This document shows positions 29,601-41,679 of a DNA stretch of 64,000 nt, one piece after another. This stretch comes from Hydractinia symbiolongicarpus (taxonomy: Eukaryota; Cnidaria; Hydrozoa; Anthoathecata; Hydractiniidae). Position numbers and translations under genes: made by a program. The notes under the pieces are model-generated. The model made no database searches and was not told the origin of the DNA. It worked only from the letters and a program-made list of their open reading frames with translations. Numbering within the stretch: position 1 is the first letter of the stretch; each line of letters starts with the position of its first letter. The stretch spans positions 3,596,001 through 3,660,000 of the forward strand of contig NC_079883.1 of NCBI RefSeq assembly GCF_029227915.1, read 5' to 3'.

Positions 29601-31516
29601 AAAAATCTGTGTTAAAGTTACACGAAGATTGTGAATTGTAAAAATATATCTGTATGTTTCACGTACTCAACCAGGGGAGTCATATTTTTTTAGGTACTCA
29701 ACCAAGGGAATCACCCATCCTCATGCAGTTAATGCTTTTACAACACTACACTCATGGAGGATATTACCCGATCGGTGGATCCAGTGAAATCGCTTTCAAC
29801 ATTATACCAGTGATTGAAAAAAATGGGGGAAAGGTTTTAGTCCGTGCAAATGTTACACAGATCTTAATAGATGAAAATGGAAAGGCCAATGGTATGTGTA
29901 CTATTTAACCTAAGAGAATGGAGAAATCCTTTTTGACTCAAATGTACAAAACTAATTTATGCGAGAAATCTTTTAAAATAAAATTTCATTTTCGCGAAAT
30001 TTACAAGTCTTAATATTTTTCGATAATAAAATTGCACGAATTTTGCGAAAAAGAATTTGATGATCATTGTTTTTTTTTAATATATATCTTTTTTCACGGG
30101 CGTTTATGTCTGTCACGTTTGAAATTCACAAATAGTATATGTAGTTTTTGGTCAATTAAAAAAAAAGAATTATTATAATTCGTTTTTCAAAAAAGAATGT
30201 TGAAGTGAAGTTTTGTGGAAATTAGTTATCGCGAGTTTTGCAAGAAGAGAGTTTTTTCAATCATTTTCGCCAGAACTAATTTCCTCAAAATTTAAACTAA
30301 AAAACTCGCAAAAATATCCCTTAAGTTAGCAAACTTTAACTAACAATGAATTATACGTATTTGTAGCCACAACTTTTTAAAACTCACTCACACAACAAAC
30401 CCTTATTACACACTCAACTTATACACACTTAATCCACGTCAGTCAAATCATCGCTAGAATTATTTCAGATTTAATGTTTATTTAAATTAAAAGTGCGGGA
30501 AACTTATGATATATCAGGTTTTTGGTCTGAAAATTGTATTGTTTCATTGTCTATGCTCATGTTTGATATTTACGTGTGACTATAAGATGTAAAATTGTTT
30601 TTTTTATCAGAATTTTGTTTGTGTGTTATTTGGAGTCTTATATATTTAAACAAAAACTTTATTCGTCTTAGGTGTCTCCGTCAACAAAGGTGGAGAGGAT
30701 TTTAAAATATACGCTCCGATGGTTATATCAGCTGCTGGTTACATAAATACATTCGAGAATCTCGTTCCTGATTCTGTCAAAAACAACGTGGACATTCAAA
30801 GCGTTCTAAAAAAGGTTCAAAGTGGATGGGGCGCAATATCAATCTTTGTTGGTTTGGACGGAACGAATGAAGAGTTAAATTTAAAGGCTACAAACACATG
30901 GGCGATGGCTGAAATTGATTTGGATAAGGGTGTTGATGAGTTTCTGTCATTGCCAGCAGAAAAAGCTGGTGAGAGTGACATCCCATTGCTCTTCATTTCC
31001 TTTCCTTCAACGAAAGATCCAACTTGGAATGAAAGGTACCCTGGAAAGTCTAACTGCACTATTGTTACCTTAGTCAACTGGGAATGGTTTCAAAATTGGA
31101 AAGACGAAAGGGTTATGAAAAGAGGAGAAAGTTATGACGAGTTGAAAATGCGAATAGGAGAGAAAGCCTGGGAACAGACGCTGAAGTTTTATCCTCAGTT
31201 AAAAGGAAAACGAAAGTACTTCGATGTTGGCACTCCTTTATCGAACAAGTATTATATCGCATCTCCCAAGGGTGAAATCTACGGACTCGATCACACCCTT
31301 AGTAGATTTGATCTTTCTGTATCAGCACGCTTAAGAGCCAGCACGCCTGTTCCAGGGCTGTATCTTACTGGACAGGATGTGTCTACATGCGGTTTTGCAG
31401 GGGCTTTATATGCGGGTCTGCTTACTGCTTCCACTGTCCTTAATCGGAATCTGATCAACGACTTGATTGCAGTGAAAAAAGAGGTTAAAAGAGAAGCAAG
31501 CAAGAAAAAAGATTAA
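23631..31516 (+). CDS. RETSAT: Retinol saturase (all-trans-retinol 13,14-reductase), six exons
   Basis: Exons inferred from splice sites and phase: 23631-23846, 26600-26765, 27668-27927, 28456-28657, 29694-29891, 30672-31516. All introns are GT-AG and the phases match, giving 628 residues, close to the vertebrate enzyme (about 610). Residues 15-40 form a membrane anchor ([18 protein letters not shown]). The FAD-binding motif follows in exon 2 ([17 protein letters not shown], then [10 protein letters not shown]). The C-terminal FAD-contact part is in exon 6 ([18 protein letters not shown]). The family saturates the 13-14 double bond of all-trans-retinol in the ER membrane. Intron 1 is 2.75 kb and holds a MITE. 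The start codon is 190 bp from the outer virus-like element, so any upstream promoter must be very short or lie in or beyond the element. Confidence 0.93.
25118..25441. mobile_element. MITE with roughly 85-bp terminal inverted repeats
   Basis: The left end GACCTTTTTGAATGTTTACA and the reverse complement of the right end match over about 85 bp, with some 15 differences. TA dinucleotides flank both ends (25116-25117 and 25442-25443), as for Tc1/mariner-type MITEs. It lies in intron 1 of RETSAT and codes for nothing. Confidence 0.7.
27060..27440. repeat. GCGAAAATT-rich degenerate repeat in RETSAT intron 2
   Basis: Several short blocks such as TTTTGCAAAGCGAATTTTTG and GCAAAAATCGCAAAAATA recur here. 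Related blocks are seen at 29930-30310, 31880-31990, 33460-34010 and 34345-34553. They look like remains of one or more AT-rich MITE families with TTTCGCGAAA cores; boundaries here are unclear. Confidence 0.4.
29663..29684 (+). repeat. Copy of the first 22 bases of RETSAT exon 5, in the preceding intron
   Basis: GTACTCAACCAGGGGAGTCA at 29663 nearly repeats the exon 5 start at 29694 (GTACTCAACCAAGGGAATCA). A T-rich tract and the functional AG lie between them. The upstream copy has no AG in front of it, so it is probably not used as an exon start. Confidence 0.7.
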
Positions 31517-31697
31517 ACATGATATAGAATAATTTCAGATCTTTGAATATTGTATGTAAAGGCTATTTCGCTATTAAGGGTCATTACCCAGCGGACGATC
31601 TGCAACGAAAGTAATTTATTAAACCAAGTTATCGATAAATAAGAAATATTCGAGTTCGGTTTTTAGTTTTTGTGTCATTTTTTTTACCTTTTTTTGA

Positions 31698-31781
31698 AAT
31701 AAAAAAAGGTGTTATAAAATTTCAGCTCGATTAAAATTTAAATTTTAATCGAGCTGAAATTTTATAACACCTTTTTTTATT
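31698..31781. repeat. 84-bp perfect palindrome
   Basis: The 42-bp left half (starting AATAAAAAAAGGTGTTATAA) is followed without spacer by its exact reverse complement, centred between 31739 and 31740. It lies 182 bp after the RETSAT stop and carries AATAAA at its outer edge on each strand, so it may supply a poly(A) signal to both convergent genes. It may also be a hairpin-type MITE. Confidence 0.8.
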
Positions 31782-32267
31782 CAAATATTTTTTTAAGCGT
31801 AAATATGTTTTGTTTCCGGTAAAATTCTTGTTGATCAACTTGGCAGCCTTTTCTACGCTAATTAAACGCCATTTGGAATGAATTTTCGCGAAATTTAGTT
31901 ACCGCTAAAATCGTTACGTAACTCGCTATTAGCGAAATATTTGGGCTTGTTAACTTCGCAAATATTATTTCTTGAAAAATTTTAAAATAAATCTTGTTAG
32001 AATTTCTTCATATTAGCTATTATTCTGTGTTGTATCTTTTTATAACTAAATAAATTAAACTCCGATTAGATTATCAATGGGCGTGGCCCAATCCAACGGC
32101 TTTGTCACCAGAAAGTAAGACTTCTCAAAGTACTAGGTTAACCAACCTCGTCCTATGGCTCTACTTCTGTATTTCTTTTTGCAGATTGCTAGGAAAAGAA
32201 AAAGAGCCCTGGGGCGGGGTTGATGTTTAACAATGGGTTCAACCAATTTTAAATTAGAGTTTTTGAA

Positions 32268-32712
32268 GGGGCTACAAAACGGGTATTGGTTTTTGACTTA
32301 GTGACTTACACGAAAGTACAACTAAATAACGGTGAAAAAAATTATGAGAAATAAGGACAAAAACAAGATGTAAAATTACTTTAAATATCACATTGAACAT
32401 CCAAATTTACTGCTTCTTAGTATATTTAATAGACCGTTGCTTATTTTACCGCAAAGAAGAATACCAGAAGAAAATGTTTATTATTTTAGAAATTAGCAAT
32501 AAAAAGTAGCGAATTCATCATCACAAAAGTAATGTTCATAAACAGCTTCCTCCAACTGAACAGGTTATCTATACAGTTGTTAAGTGAGTGTAATTATTTG
32601 TACTCGAACGTTTGGGGTAACCTATTTATTGCACACCTTCATTCAGAACGTGCAAAAATTCAGAGCAACGCCTACGAAGGACATCTTACTTGAACGGTTT
32701 TTTTGTAGCCCC
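32268..32712. mobile_element. MITE-like repeat, copy 1
   Basis: Ends GGGGCTACAAAAC ... TTTTGTAGCCCC are inverted repeats, flanked by TGAA and TTAA. The interior matches 58685-59402 in order (GACTTAGTGACTTACACGAA, GAGGACAAAAAC-like, ATTTTACCG, AGCGAATTCATCAT-like blocks). TTAA-like flanks would fit a piggyBac-type non-autonomous element, but two degenerate copies do not settle the class. Confidence 0.6.
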
Positions 32713-34082
32713 TTAATTGCCTTTAATTTCGTCACTCCAAATTAACCAATCAAATTTTTCCCTTAGCAAAAAAGGATGAAATGAAAAATGGACTTACTTA
32801 TTAAAAAAACAAGTTGCTACATGCATACAGTTCGTCTAACAATTTAACATAGGGTAAAATAGGGACACAAACCGTTTTATAAGGGTTTACACCAATGATC
32901 GATTGTAAAGAAACACTAAAACATGGATTGCAAAAAAGAAAAAAGCCATCACTTGTATGTCAAACTTAAACATAACAGCTGCTTTTAGACTCACGTAATA
33001 TAATTATCTGTGTCCACGTATCTGCCCAGTTAAAATTAGTTCTTTATTTTTCTCACATTTCTGAGTTCTTTTGGGTTAACACAGATATTTCTTTTTAAAA
33101 ATATAAAAATAGCTCAAATTGATCGTTTAAACCTAAAATTCAGTTTTTAGTTGGCAAGTCCATCCTTTACCTTCTGAAGTTTCTGCTTTTAATGAAATTA
33201 AAATCCTTGAAAGGGTCACAAAACTTCGAACTTGGTCCTTTAAAAGTCCAAGAACTTCAAATTCCTTATTTTCAGGGCACGCTATAGCGAAAAAAGATCC
33301 AATTGCTTTTTTGGAAAATTTGGAAAGGTTTCTCAAATATATTAATTTGTAAACAAAAATTGAACAAGGTTACAGAAATAAATAACGAACCTCTTATATA
33401 TACAAATAGAATTAGCGCTTGATGTAGCTATGAAAATATTCAAGAATTTTGGTTATTTGCCTTAAGTTGATTAATTTTCGCGAATGCTTAAATCGACTTC
33501 GCGAAATTCTTTTGTAGTTAATAAAATAATATCATAATTGTGATGGGAGAAGTAAGTTCGATAAACAAGCCTGAAATAAAATGACGAAAAAATACTACAT
33601 TTCCGATATATCTTCGATCCGCGCAAAAATGTTTAGCGAAATATCTTAACATGATTCGCGAAAATTACACCTAGCAATAATAAGGCTTTGCGAAAATGAA
33701 TTAACTAAAGGATATTTCTTTTGAAAACGGTATTTGTACTTTTGTATTTTTTATTTATACAAAATATGCTTTTAAAGTAGCCAATTTGCAAATTTTATGA
33801 ATTTTGCAACAAACTCCAGCCTTTTCGCGAAAACATTTAGTTAAGAATCACTCGCAAAAAGTGTATACCAACGAAATACAAGAGTTACGCGAAATTTTAT
33901 CCACGTAAAGTACGCCAGAGAAATTAGACCATAAAACTTAATTCCGTGAAATGATAAATTTTATGACAGTATAAATAAACGAAAATAGTTTACACATTTT
34001 CACAAAATAAATCAAGAACTAAAAATAGCAAACGAACTGTTATTAAAGTTGTTTTATTTGGAATTCATCACTTTCCAAACTA

Positions 34083-36419
34083 TCAATCTATTTCTTCGAT
34101 AAGTTGATCACAAGTGTGAATTTCTTCAATCAAAACTTTCTTCGTCTGTTTAGCCCATGAAGGATGAGGTTCGGTTTCTCTCCTTTCAAGCTGAACATTT
34201 TCTTGTGGTTTCATTGCTGTTTGTTCACAGTTTGTGATTCTTTTCGTGGAGACTTCATGTAGTAAGAATCCAGTAGGTGGGTCCACGTCGAGTTCCTATA
34301 AACGTAAAACGTATGCCACAATGATTAACTACGAAATGAATACATTTAGGGAATTGATTTTGGCAAAAACTAATTTTCGCGAGATTTTTTCTGGAAGTTT
34401 AAAGTTGGCAAGTCCTAATATTTCACGAGAATTAAATTTCGCAAAAAGTGAGTTCTTTAAAAATTTTGGTGGAAACTAATTTTTGCGAAATTGACAAATA
34501 CTCGCGATATTTGCGAAAATTAATTCCCGTGAAGATTAATTCCCTTAAGGTATGTTGGATCATTACTGGAAATTTACTTCAAAATGAATGACCACCTTAA
34601 TTTATCATTAGTCAACAGTTTCCCAGGGTTAAAATAACCTTTGAAACTTTACCTCAATCAAGGATGTCTTATTTTCTGGTTTTAAAACAATAACTTCGAT
34701 GTCATCTTCATTGATTGGTTCAGTATCATCAATTTCGTTTGATATCATAAACAGACTATCATGAGAAGATCTGTCAAGCTTTGTTAGCAAAGTTGGACTT
34801 TCAGTTAAATGATCTTCTGAAGACCTTGAATCCGCTTTTAAATTAGCAGCTTCTGAGGCAGGTTTTGTATCAGCCAAATTTGTTGTAAAAGACACAGACT
34901 CTATATCTTTTGCTTTCGGGCTTGCAGCACTACTGGACGAGCATGTTGTTGGAATGAAAGTGCTAAAAGAAGACCCAAAGTTAGCAAGCTTTCCAAGGTT
35001 TTCAAAGAACTCAGTAGTCTCGTCTACGACAGCATCTGAAGATACACATTCGGTTTGTTGTGTATTTGATGTTTGAAAGTGTTTCGGATAAGCATGATAA
35101 ACAGAATTTCCAGGTGATGTTTCTTTTGTCATGTCCGCACTTTCTGTATTAAAATTGTCACTGCTGTCATTGATATCTTCCAATTCAGGAATCTGTTCGA
35201 ATATTTCGGTGGACTTTTCTTCATTTGAGTCCTAAAATATATTTGAGGGTATGAATTTATAGGAGTAAAATTTTGTAAAATGCATCAGACAAAATTTTTC
35301 ATGAAAACCATCATTCTAAAAACATACACAATACAATGAAGCCAGTCAATTGCTACTCTGAGAAGAGGATAGATTGACAAAATGAAGTATATAGAGCTGA
35401 TTATCCTTGAAGGAAAAAAAATCACAAAAAAAATCTCAAAAAACTCATTAATTTATGTGCTTTGACATAACAAAGCTGAATTCCAAAAGAAGCAAGATAA
35501 CGCAAAGCAATAGAACTGTTAAAACTTAAGTATATCGCAATTTAAATTTATCTTTGCAAAAACAAATCAGGTTACTGACCATTTCAATTTTTTCATCTGA
35601 TTTTTCTCCTTCTCTTTTTCGAGCATCTTCTCTAATCTTTGAGACAAACTCCACACTTTCCTGAATTCGCCGTCTTTCCTTATTCAACCACTTTTCTCGT
35701 TCTTCTAACTCAGCTTCTCTACCACCTCTTTCCCAGGCCTCTGCACATGCTCGTTCCTTGGGGAATACAGGTCGATCATCTAAGTATCTGAGATCCTTAC
35801 ATTTTAAAATAACAGTCTTACGATAATTTTTTATTTCTCTAATGACAGGGTTTCCCATTAAATTTAGTACATGAAGATTCTCCATCTTTGCAAGTACTTC
35901 AACAATTCTATCATCTTTTATTCTGTTATGCGACAAGTCAAGCACGCTAATATTTTTACATTCTACCAAATGTTCAAGATCTTCCATAGTCTCTAAACGA
36001 TTGTTACTTATTTGTAGAGTGTTTAACTTTGTTAGGCAGGAGATATTTTCTATTTTATGGATTGTGTTATTACTAACATTTAAAGTGTCCAGATCAGGCA
36101 AACACTCAAGATTTTCCAGCTTTTTTAAAAGATTCTGATGGAGATACAAACATTTTAACTCCTTTTGATTTTCCAAGTTTTCAATCTTATCAATTCCATT
36201 GCACTCTAACCATAAAGTTTTTAAACCTGTGTATTCTTCCAAGTTTTCGATATGTGCAAAGCCCTTGTAATGAAGATACAAAACATCATTTAGATAAGGT
36301 GTTAGGTATAACTTTAAATCTTTACAAATTTTCTTTAGTGACTTGGGTGTCATTCGAGGGTACTTTTCATCATCTTGTTTGTTAATAACAAGCTCAGCAA
36401 CCATTTTTGGTTTGTTTTC
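34083..36419 (-). CDS. DNAAF1: Dynein axonemal assembly factor 1 (LRRC50), three downstream exons
   Basis: Exons on the minus strand: 36419-35580, 35231-34653, 34295-34083 (stop TGA 34083-34085). Introns are GT-AG and all phase 0, giving 543 residues. The first exon carries a run of SDS22-like leucine-rich repeats ([55 protein letters not shown]) and the LRR-capping segment ([27 protein letters not shown]), then a Glu/Arg-rich helix. The later exons are low-complexity and acidic. DNAAF1 is a cytoplasmic factor needed to preassemble ciliary dynein arms. An acceptor AG directly before 36419, with an open frame, shows at least one more 5' exon; I did not find it in the window. Confidence 0.92.
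34345..34553. mobile_element. Short MITE in a DNAAF1 intron
   Basis: Ends TTTAGGGAATTGATTTTGGC and ATTAATTCCCTTAAGG are roughly inverted copies. The interior has TTTCGCGAGA and CGCGATATTTGCGAAAATT. It is similar in style to the other GCGAAA-rich repeats in the window. Confidence 0.5.
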
Positions 36420-37755
36420 CTAAAAGAATAATTATGCATTTTTGTGACTTTTTCTTACAAAACTAATTTTGACAATTTCAATTGCTAAATAACTTTGTCT
36501 AAGAGTCTTGAAAAATAGCCTTTCAAACAAATCTTTGTGATGATAACCTTAAAGAAACATGGGTTAGATTATCTTAGCGCTTGTTTAAGGGTTTAAGTGG
36601 GTTTTAAACAGCTACAGAGGCCCTATTTTCAGAAAAGAAGAATGAAGGTTTGGAAATTTGATCCTTGTCTTTGATTTTAAATTTAGTTTTATTAAATTAG
36701 CGTGATCTTAAAGGTTCAAATTTTAGGGTACTTGATCAATTACAATTATGTAATATTTTATGGATAGATATTCCAGAAAGTGATAAAAAATGTGATATAT
36801 ATGTACATGTTTTTGTTATAAGAAAAATGTTTATAAGAAAATAAGTCCTGAAAGTCTTAAAATCTTAAGAAAGTTTTAAGATAATATCCAGCCTCAACGT
36901 GTTAACAAATTTTAGAGAACTTCATACTTACATTTACAGTAACTACTTAATTACCATAATTTGAAAACACAACACAATCAATTTTTTTTCCTGGTAAATA
37001 TACATTCTAACAAATTTATATCCCCAAGATAACACTTTTTTCTTCAATAAAAATGAAAGATGTCTCAAATAAAATACATAACCATAATGTTATTTACAGC
37101 TGTCGATAAAATATTGTAGTTATTTATGAAGAAAACAAAGATAATAGAGGAATTAAAATTAAGACAAAAAAAATTATCCTATATTCTGGCATTTTGCTAA
37201 AAAAAATGAGGCTCAGGTCAAAAACTAATTTTCTTATAAAAAAACATGTATTTAAATGTTCTTTATAAGTTCTAAGTTTCTTGTTCAATGTTATTCAGTG
37301 TTTGTGTTGATTTAATAACTGGTGAAAATGGCTGAAATGAGCAGTAGCTTTGTGAAGAACAATGTTCAATAGCTTTGTACACATAGATAGTTTCATTTTG
37401 GTTAAATCATGTTTACATATATACATTCCAGTTATTTTGAAAATAACTCCAAAAACAGAATAAACATTTATAAAGACTGTAAAGAAGGAAAATAAAATTA
37501 AATACACACCTAAAATATTGATTTTCACTAAAAGGACTATATATACCTTTGTTTGATATGAAAAACTGAATTTAAATTGTTTTGTGAAATTCTTAAAAAA
37601 TGGATATAATTATATATACTGTACTGTTTGGCAGCGTCACATTATATTGCCAAATTTTTTTTAGATAAAATACTCTTCCAGTAAAAAAATATTAATTTCC
37701 CCTTTTTGTGGGTCAATGCTAAGTTTGTTTGTCAAACAGTGAGGGGATCAAGTCA
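36420..37755. other. DNAAF1 upstream intron or intergenic, no gene seen
   Basis: Very AT-rich. It should contain the next 5' exon or exons of DNAAF1 if they lie close, but I could not find a convincing one. The minus-strand frame at 37295-37528 has only hydrophobic, low-complexity content. Confidence 0.4.
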
Positions 37756-37756
37756 T

Positions 37757-37757
37757 G

Positions 37758-37788
<31 letters not shown>

Positions 37789-38800
37789 TCTTGGCTTAAC
37801 GTCCGTTTTCCATGCTAGCAAGGGTTGGACGGGGTATATTAATGACCCTCTTCCAACCTGATCTAGACTGTGTCAGATCTAAACTCAACTTCCTCTGTAT
37901 CAAGTCTGTCTTTATAACCTCCTGTTAAGTCTTTCTCGGTCTGCCTCTGGGCTTTGCTCCAGGAACTATCAAGTCTCTACACTTTCTTACCCAATTATCC
38001 TCCTCCATTCTTCCCAAATGCCCCAGCCAATTCAATCTTCTTATCTACGGATACTTAGCCTGCTTCTTAGCTCATCTGAGCTATTTCTGTCTCTCAGACT
38101 GGCGTTACACATCCACCTAACCATTCTCATATCATTCCTTTCTAAACGGTCAAGATCTTCCTCCTTCACTGCCTATGTCTCACTACCGCACAACACTTCT
38201 TACACAGGTCTCATACAACCTACCTTTTAACTCAATTGAAAAGACTCTGCTAGTCAACAAAGGAATTAACTCTCTTAACTTTTTCCAAGCAGAACATATC
38301 CTGCAAGTAACACTTCTTCCAACACTCCCTTCACTGCCCAACATATCACCTAAGCAACAGAAGTTCTCAACCATCTCTAACGAGCCACTGTTGTACATCA
38401 TTGAAGCTGGAAATACTTCATTCTCTATAATCTCACCTTTGCAACGCTTGCATACAAACTGAATGTCAGTTCTTAACCTTCAACCAATACTACTGCACTT
38501 CTATGTACCCAATGCTTGCAAGTCTAACAAAAAATTGAGTTACTACCAACCCCTTTCCTGCAAATTCCACAAGGTCACTTTCCAACTACAAGGTCACACT
38601 TGACTGCGATGCTACTAATCATGACTTTAGACTTTGCTGTGTTCACCCTTAGCTCTTTCTCTTCTAGTCCTTTCTTCCACTTCTCAAACTTTTCAACTAA
38701 TTCTTCCATCAACTCTGCTATGAGAGCCAAATCATCTGCATACAATAACTCCAATGGAAAACCTGTTCTGAAACCTGTTCTCTTAATTCCCACAAATGGG
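37757..38800 (-). mobile_element. 5'-truncated non-LTR retrotransposon
   Basis: On the minus strand, upstream to downstream: a reverse-transcriptase segment with LLYADDLALIAE (38575-38793), then FCCLGDMLGS and CSAWKKLRELIPLL (38183-38401), then LDRLERNDMRMVRWM and NWLGHLGRMEEDNWVRK-type C-terminal sequence down to about 37800. It ends in a (TGA)n tract on its own strand (37757-37789, TCA repeats on plus). This is the 3' end of a CR1/RTE-like LINE whose tail is a microsatellite. The endonuclease and the start of the reverse transcriptase are missing, and frames are broken. Confidence 0.8.
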
Positions 38801-40317
38801 AGGAAAATAAGTCAGAAACTTATTATTTTTTTAAAATATCCACATAGTCACCGAATTCTGCATTTCTATTTAAATCTATAAAATGGCCTTAGATATAGGT
38901 CTAGAATTTCAGGTGATTATTCAGCATGCTTTAAAAACTGACAAAGATATAAACAACTCAAGCTGCCATAAACAAATCAAGCTTCTATAATTAATATCGT
39001 TTTTTGGATAAAAATCACATTTTTTAATGCTTACTAGAAAATACTTAGCTAGTACGATTATGTGCAGTATAATCGAGTTTAATGGAGAGAACAATGTTTA
39101 GTGGCTAGCTTCCTTTGGTTTGCTACCCGACTGTTCCAGTTAATTTTGAATTTTGTATGATACATGGCTTCTCATCTTAAAAATATGACTTTCTCATCCG
39201 TGCTCATTTTGAGAATATGGATATTCCGTCCACATACATATGATCAAAACTAATTGGATTTGAGCAAAAGAAATATGCCCACACTTGTGAAATTGGCTCC
39301 ACCCATGCCAGTTGCCTCTGAAAGTAACATCAAACCAGCTTGGTTACATGCAAAAAATTTTGTTCCTTGAAAAGAAGAATTAGTTAACTCCCTTCTTTTT
39401 TTTTTGGTTTATGATGCGAACTGAACTTGAACTAAATAAAGTTGGAACATTCAATAAAGCAAAAGTACATCTGACACTAAAAGCGGCGATTTTCAATCTG
39501 GCTAGCTAGATGTTTCCGTGACAGTGCATTTGTTTACATTCGACTCCATGCACTGGAAACATGAATATGACGGTTTTATGCTGAGTTTAGAAATCATGGT
39601 TTACTTCATATTCATCATGCTAAGTTTGTATGATCTAAAAAGATTATGTCGTATAAAATAGTTTTTTGATAATAAATTCGAAATAAAAATCAAAGTTCTG
39701 GTTATTAGTTAAAATCTTTGTTTAGTTTCAAGAGGTAGTGGAAACCGTTCCTCGCTATGGCGGCTTGCTTTTACTACGGTGATACAGTACAAAATGGTGC
39801 TATTTGTTTTGATTTTGGTGGCAGAGAGCAACTTTAGAATCGACAGTCTTTTTCCGTTGAAAATTATTCAGTGGCTGCGTGGCTGCATAGTTTCTAACTA
39901 ACTGAGCAATAGTTTTACCCACTCGATAAAAGGAATCTCTTATTTCAAAATACAGGGGCTGTGAGCTGGTGACCCATGTAGAATTTTCTGTGTAGCTAGC
40001 TAGCTAGCTAGCTACCCTTTTATTTAAGGATGTTGACATTTTTCATTATGCTGTCTAAATATAGGGGGTTTGAATAAAGCTCATGCTACTTTATATATAG
40101 CTAGCTACTATAAAACTCTGATTAAGATCTGCTGAACTAGAGAAACTCTTTTGTAACTAGCTAGCTATTGGTGGAGTAGATTTAAAAGCAATAAGCATTT
40201 AAATGCCTGGCAGTTACAATTACCTAGAGTCAGGAACTAAGAAAAATGTTTTTAGTCATTCTTTGTGTTTCATTTTTTTTTTTTTTTTTTTTACCATTTT
40301 CAACTTTCCATTTTTGT
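38801..40317. other. Intergenic, no gene seen
   Basis: AT-rich. It holds a (TAGC)n run at about 39995-40014, scattered GCTAGCTA motifs near 40100-40170, and a T run at 40268-40292. No coding signal found. Confidence 0.5.
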
Positions 40318-40346
40318 CATAATACACCTGGGGAAGGTGTATTATG
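40318..40346. repeat. Perfect hairpin at the edge of the retroelement block
   Basis: CATAATACACCT, GGGGA, AGGTGTATTATG: 12-bp arms. It overlaps the start of the first 314-bp terminal-type repeat by 3 bases. Confidence 0.7.
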
Positions 40347-40657
40347 ACTTAAACTCACACAGTAAAAACGCAAATATGCAGTAAACAGTTCTATTAGCAA
40401 GAATACTAAAAACAACAAATAAATACAAAGAGCAGCGAGCATACACAAAAACAACTAAACATATACAACGATAAATGAGTGAGCATACTACTATATAAAG
40501 ACGAAGTAGCTAATATAAAGCTTAGTCTATATTACAAATATATACATAGTAGGTAATGCGAATATCCAAATCCAAATGTATGTTGAATTGTAAATTAGGA
40601 ATGTGTGGTAAGGTGCAATGCCATGATACGGACAGGCGCTGAGATAGTGGCATGTGT
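40344..40657 (-). repeat. DIRS/Ngaro 3'-end repeat, first copy
   Basis: It matches 42999-43302 in the same orientation at about 96 percent by eye, differing mainly by a 12-base gain and a 3-base loss. In the second copy this sequence is the end of the minus-strand element, encoding the last residues of its recombinase (CHYLSACPYHGIAPYH). The first copy is thus a solitary end fragment. Confidence 0.75.
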
Positions 40658-41613
40658 GCCAACTAACTTTTAAAACACTTTGTACTTTACTTGTGTCACT
40701 TGGTTTTGAACTTAGCCCTTCAAAAATAGTGGCTCCATGCCAACGCCTGACATTTCTGGGAGTTGTCCTAGACACTGTGTCTCTAACTCTATCACTGCCT
40801 GCTCATAAACTATCTGTTTTAAAAGATGTTATTGCCTTATTTTTAACACGAAAACGTGCTTCCAAGAAACAGTTGCAACAATTAGCAGGTCGCCTCAATT
40901 GGGCCTGCAAAGTTGTGTATGGTGGTCGCACTTTTCTTCGCCGCCTCCTGGATCTTATGAACACTCTGCCTACCTCTGCCTCGAAGTGTCGGCTGACACT
41001 CGAATTCCACAGAGATATGGTGTGGTGGGATGAGTTCTTGGACACCTTTAATGGACAATGTGATTTTCATGACAAACGTCCAGTCACTGCATTACAAACT
41101 GATGCTTGTTCCTCAGCTGTAGGCGGATTCTATCTTGGTGATTGGTTCTACTCAAACTTGTTGGTAGATTCACCATCACTTAGTTGCCTTCACATCAATT
41201 TTAAGGAAGCATTATGTGTTGTTCTCTCAGCTGCTCGCTGGGCTTCTGCTTGGCGCAATAAGACGGTCCATGTCTATTATGATAATACGGCTGCTGTCAG
41301 CATGCTAAACAAGGGCACTACTCGAAACCCTCTTATGATGAAGTTTCTACGGCAACTTTTTTGGTTGTCTGCAACTTATAACTTTCGTCCAAAGGTGTTT
41401 CATGTGCCAGGTAAGGACAAGGTTATGGCTGACCATGTGTCTCGGCTGCATGACGCAGGACACTTTTTAGCCTTTCTGTCCTGCCAGCAAAAATTTTTTC
41501 AATTGACTGCCTTCCAATTACCGGCCTGGACCCACATGTCTGCGAAATCATACTACTTTTTAATCGGCCTATTTGCTACTGGATCTCACTGTTCCGGGGA
41601 GAGCATTTGCTGA
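40658..41613 (+). CDS. Reverse transcriptase (C-terminal part) and RNase H
   Basis: An open frame of about 318 residues. The start reads LGFELSPSKIVAPCQRLTFL and LGVVLDT, the end of the RT domain (thumb side). RNase H follows: TDACSSAVGGF with the first Asp, FKEALCVVLSAARWA with Glu, YDNTAAVSMLNKG with the next Asp, and VMADHVSRL with the last. The RT active-site motif is not present, so this is a 5'-truncated gene. It would have made DNA from element RNA and removed the RNA strand. Confidence 0.85.
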
Positions 41614-41679
41614 TTGGTTCTCCTTTTTTATTTTTATTTTTTTATTTTTTTTTTTTTTACAATTCTAGATGCTCTTGGC

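Larger units (their letters stand above)
31517..34082. other. Intergenic region between RETSAT and DNAAF1
   Basis: The two genes are convergent. The region holds the 84-bp palindrome at 31698-31781, a MITE-like repeat at 32268-32712, and GCGAAA-rich degenerate repeats around 33460-34010. I see no gene. The short minus-strand frame at 33133-33336 has no features. Confidence 0.55.

Noticed and set aside
37757-37789. CRISPR-like or stand-alone microsatellite array
   Set aside because: A simple TCA run at the 3' end of the LINE and best read as its tail. There are no spacers.
40803-41070. Minus-strand frames inside the RNase H region
   Set aside because: Antisense to a clear RT/RNase H coding frame, with no motifs of their own.
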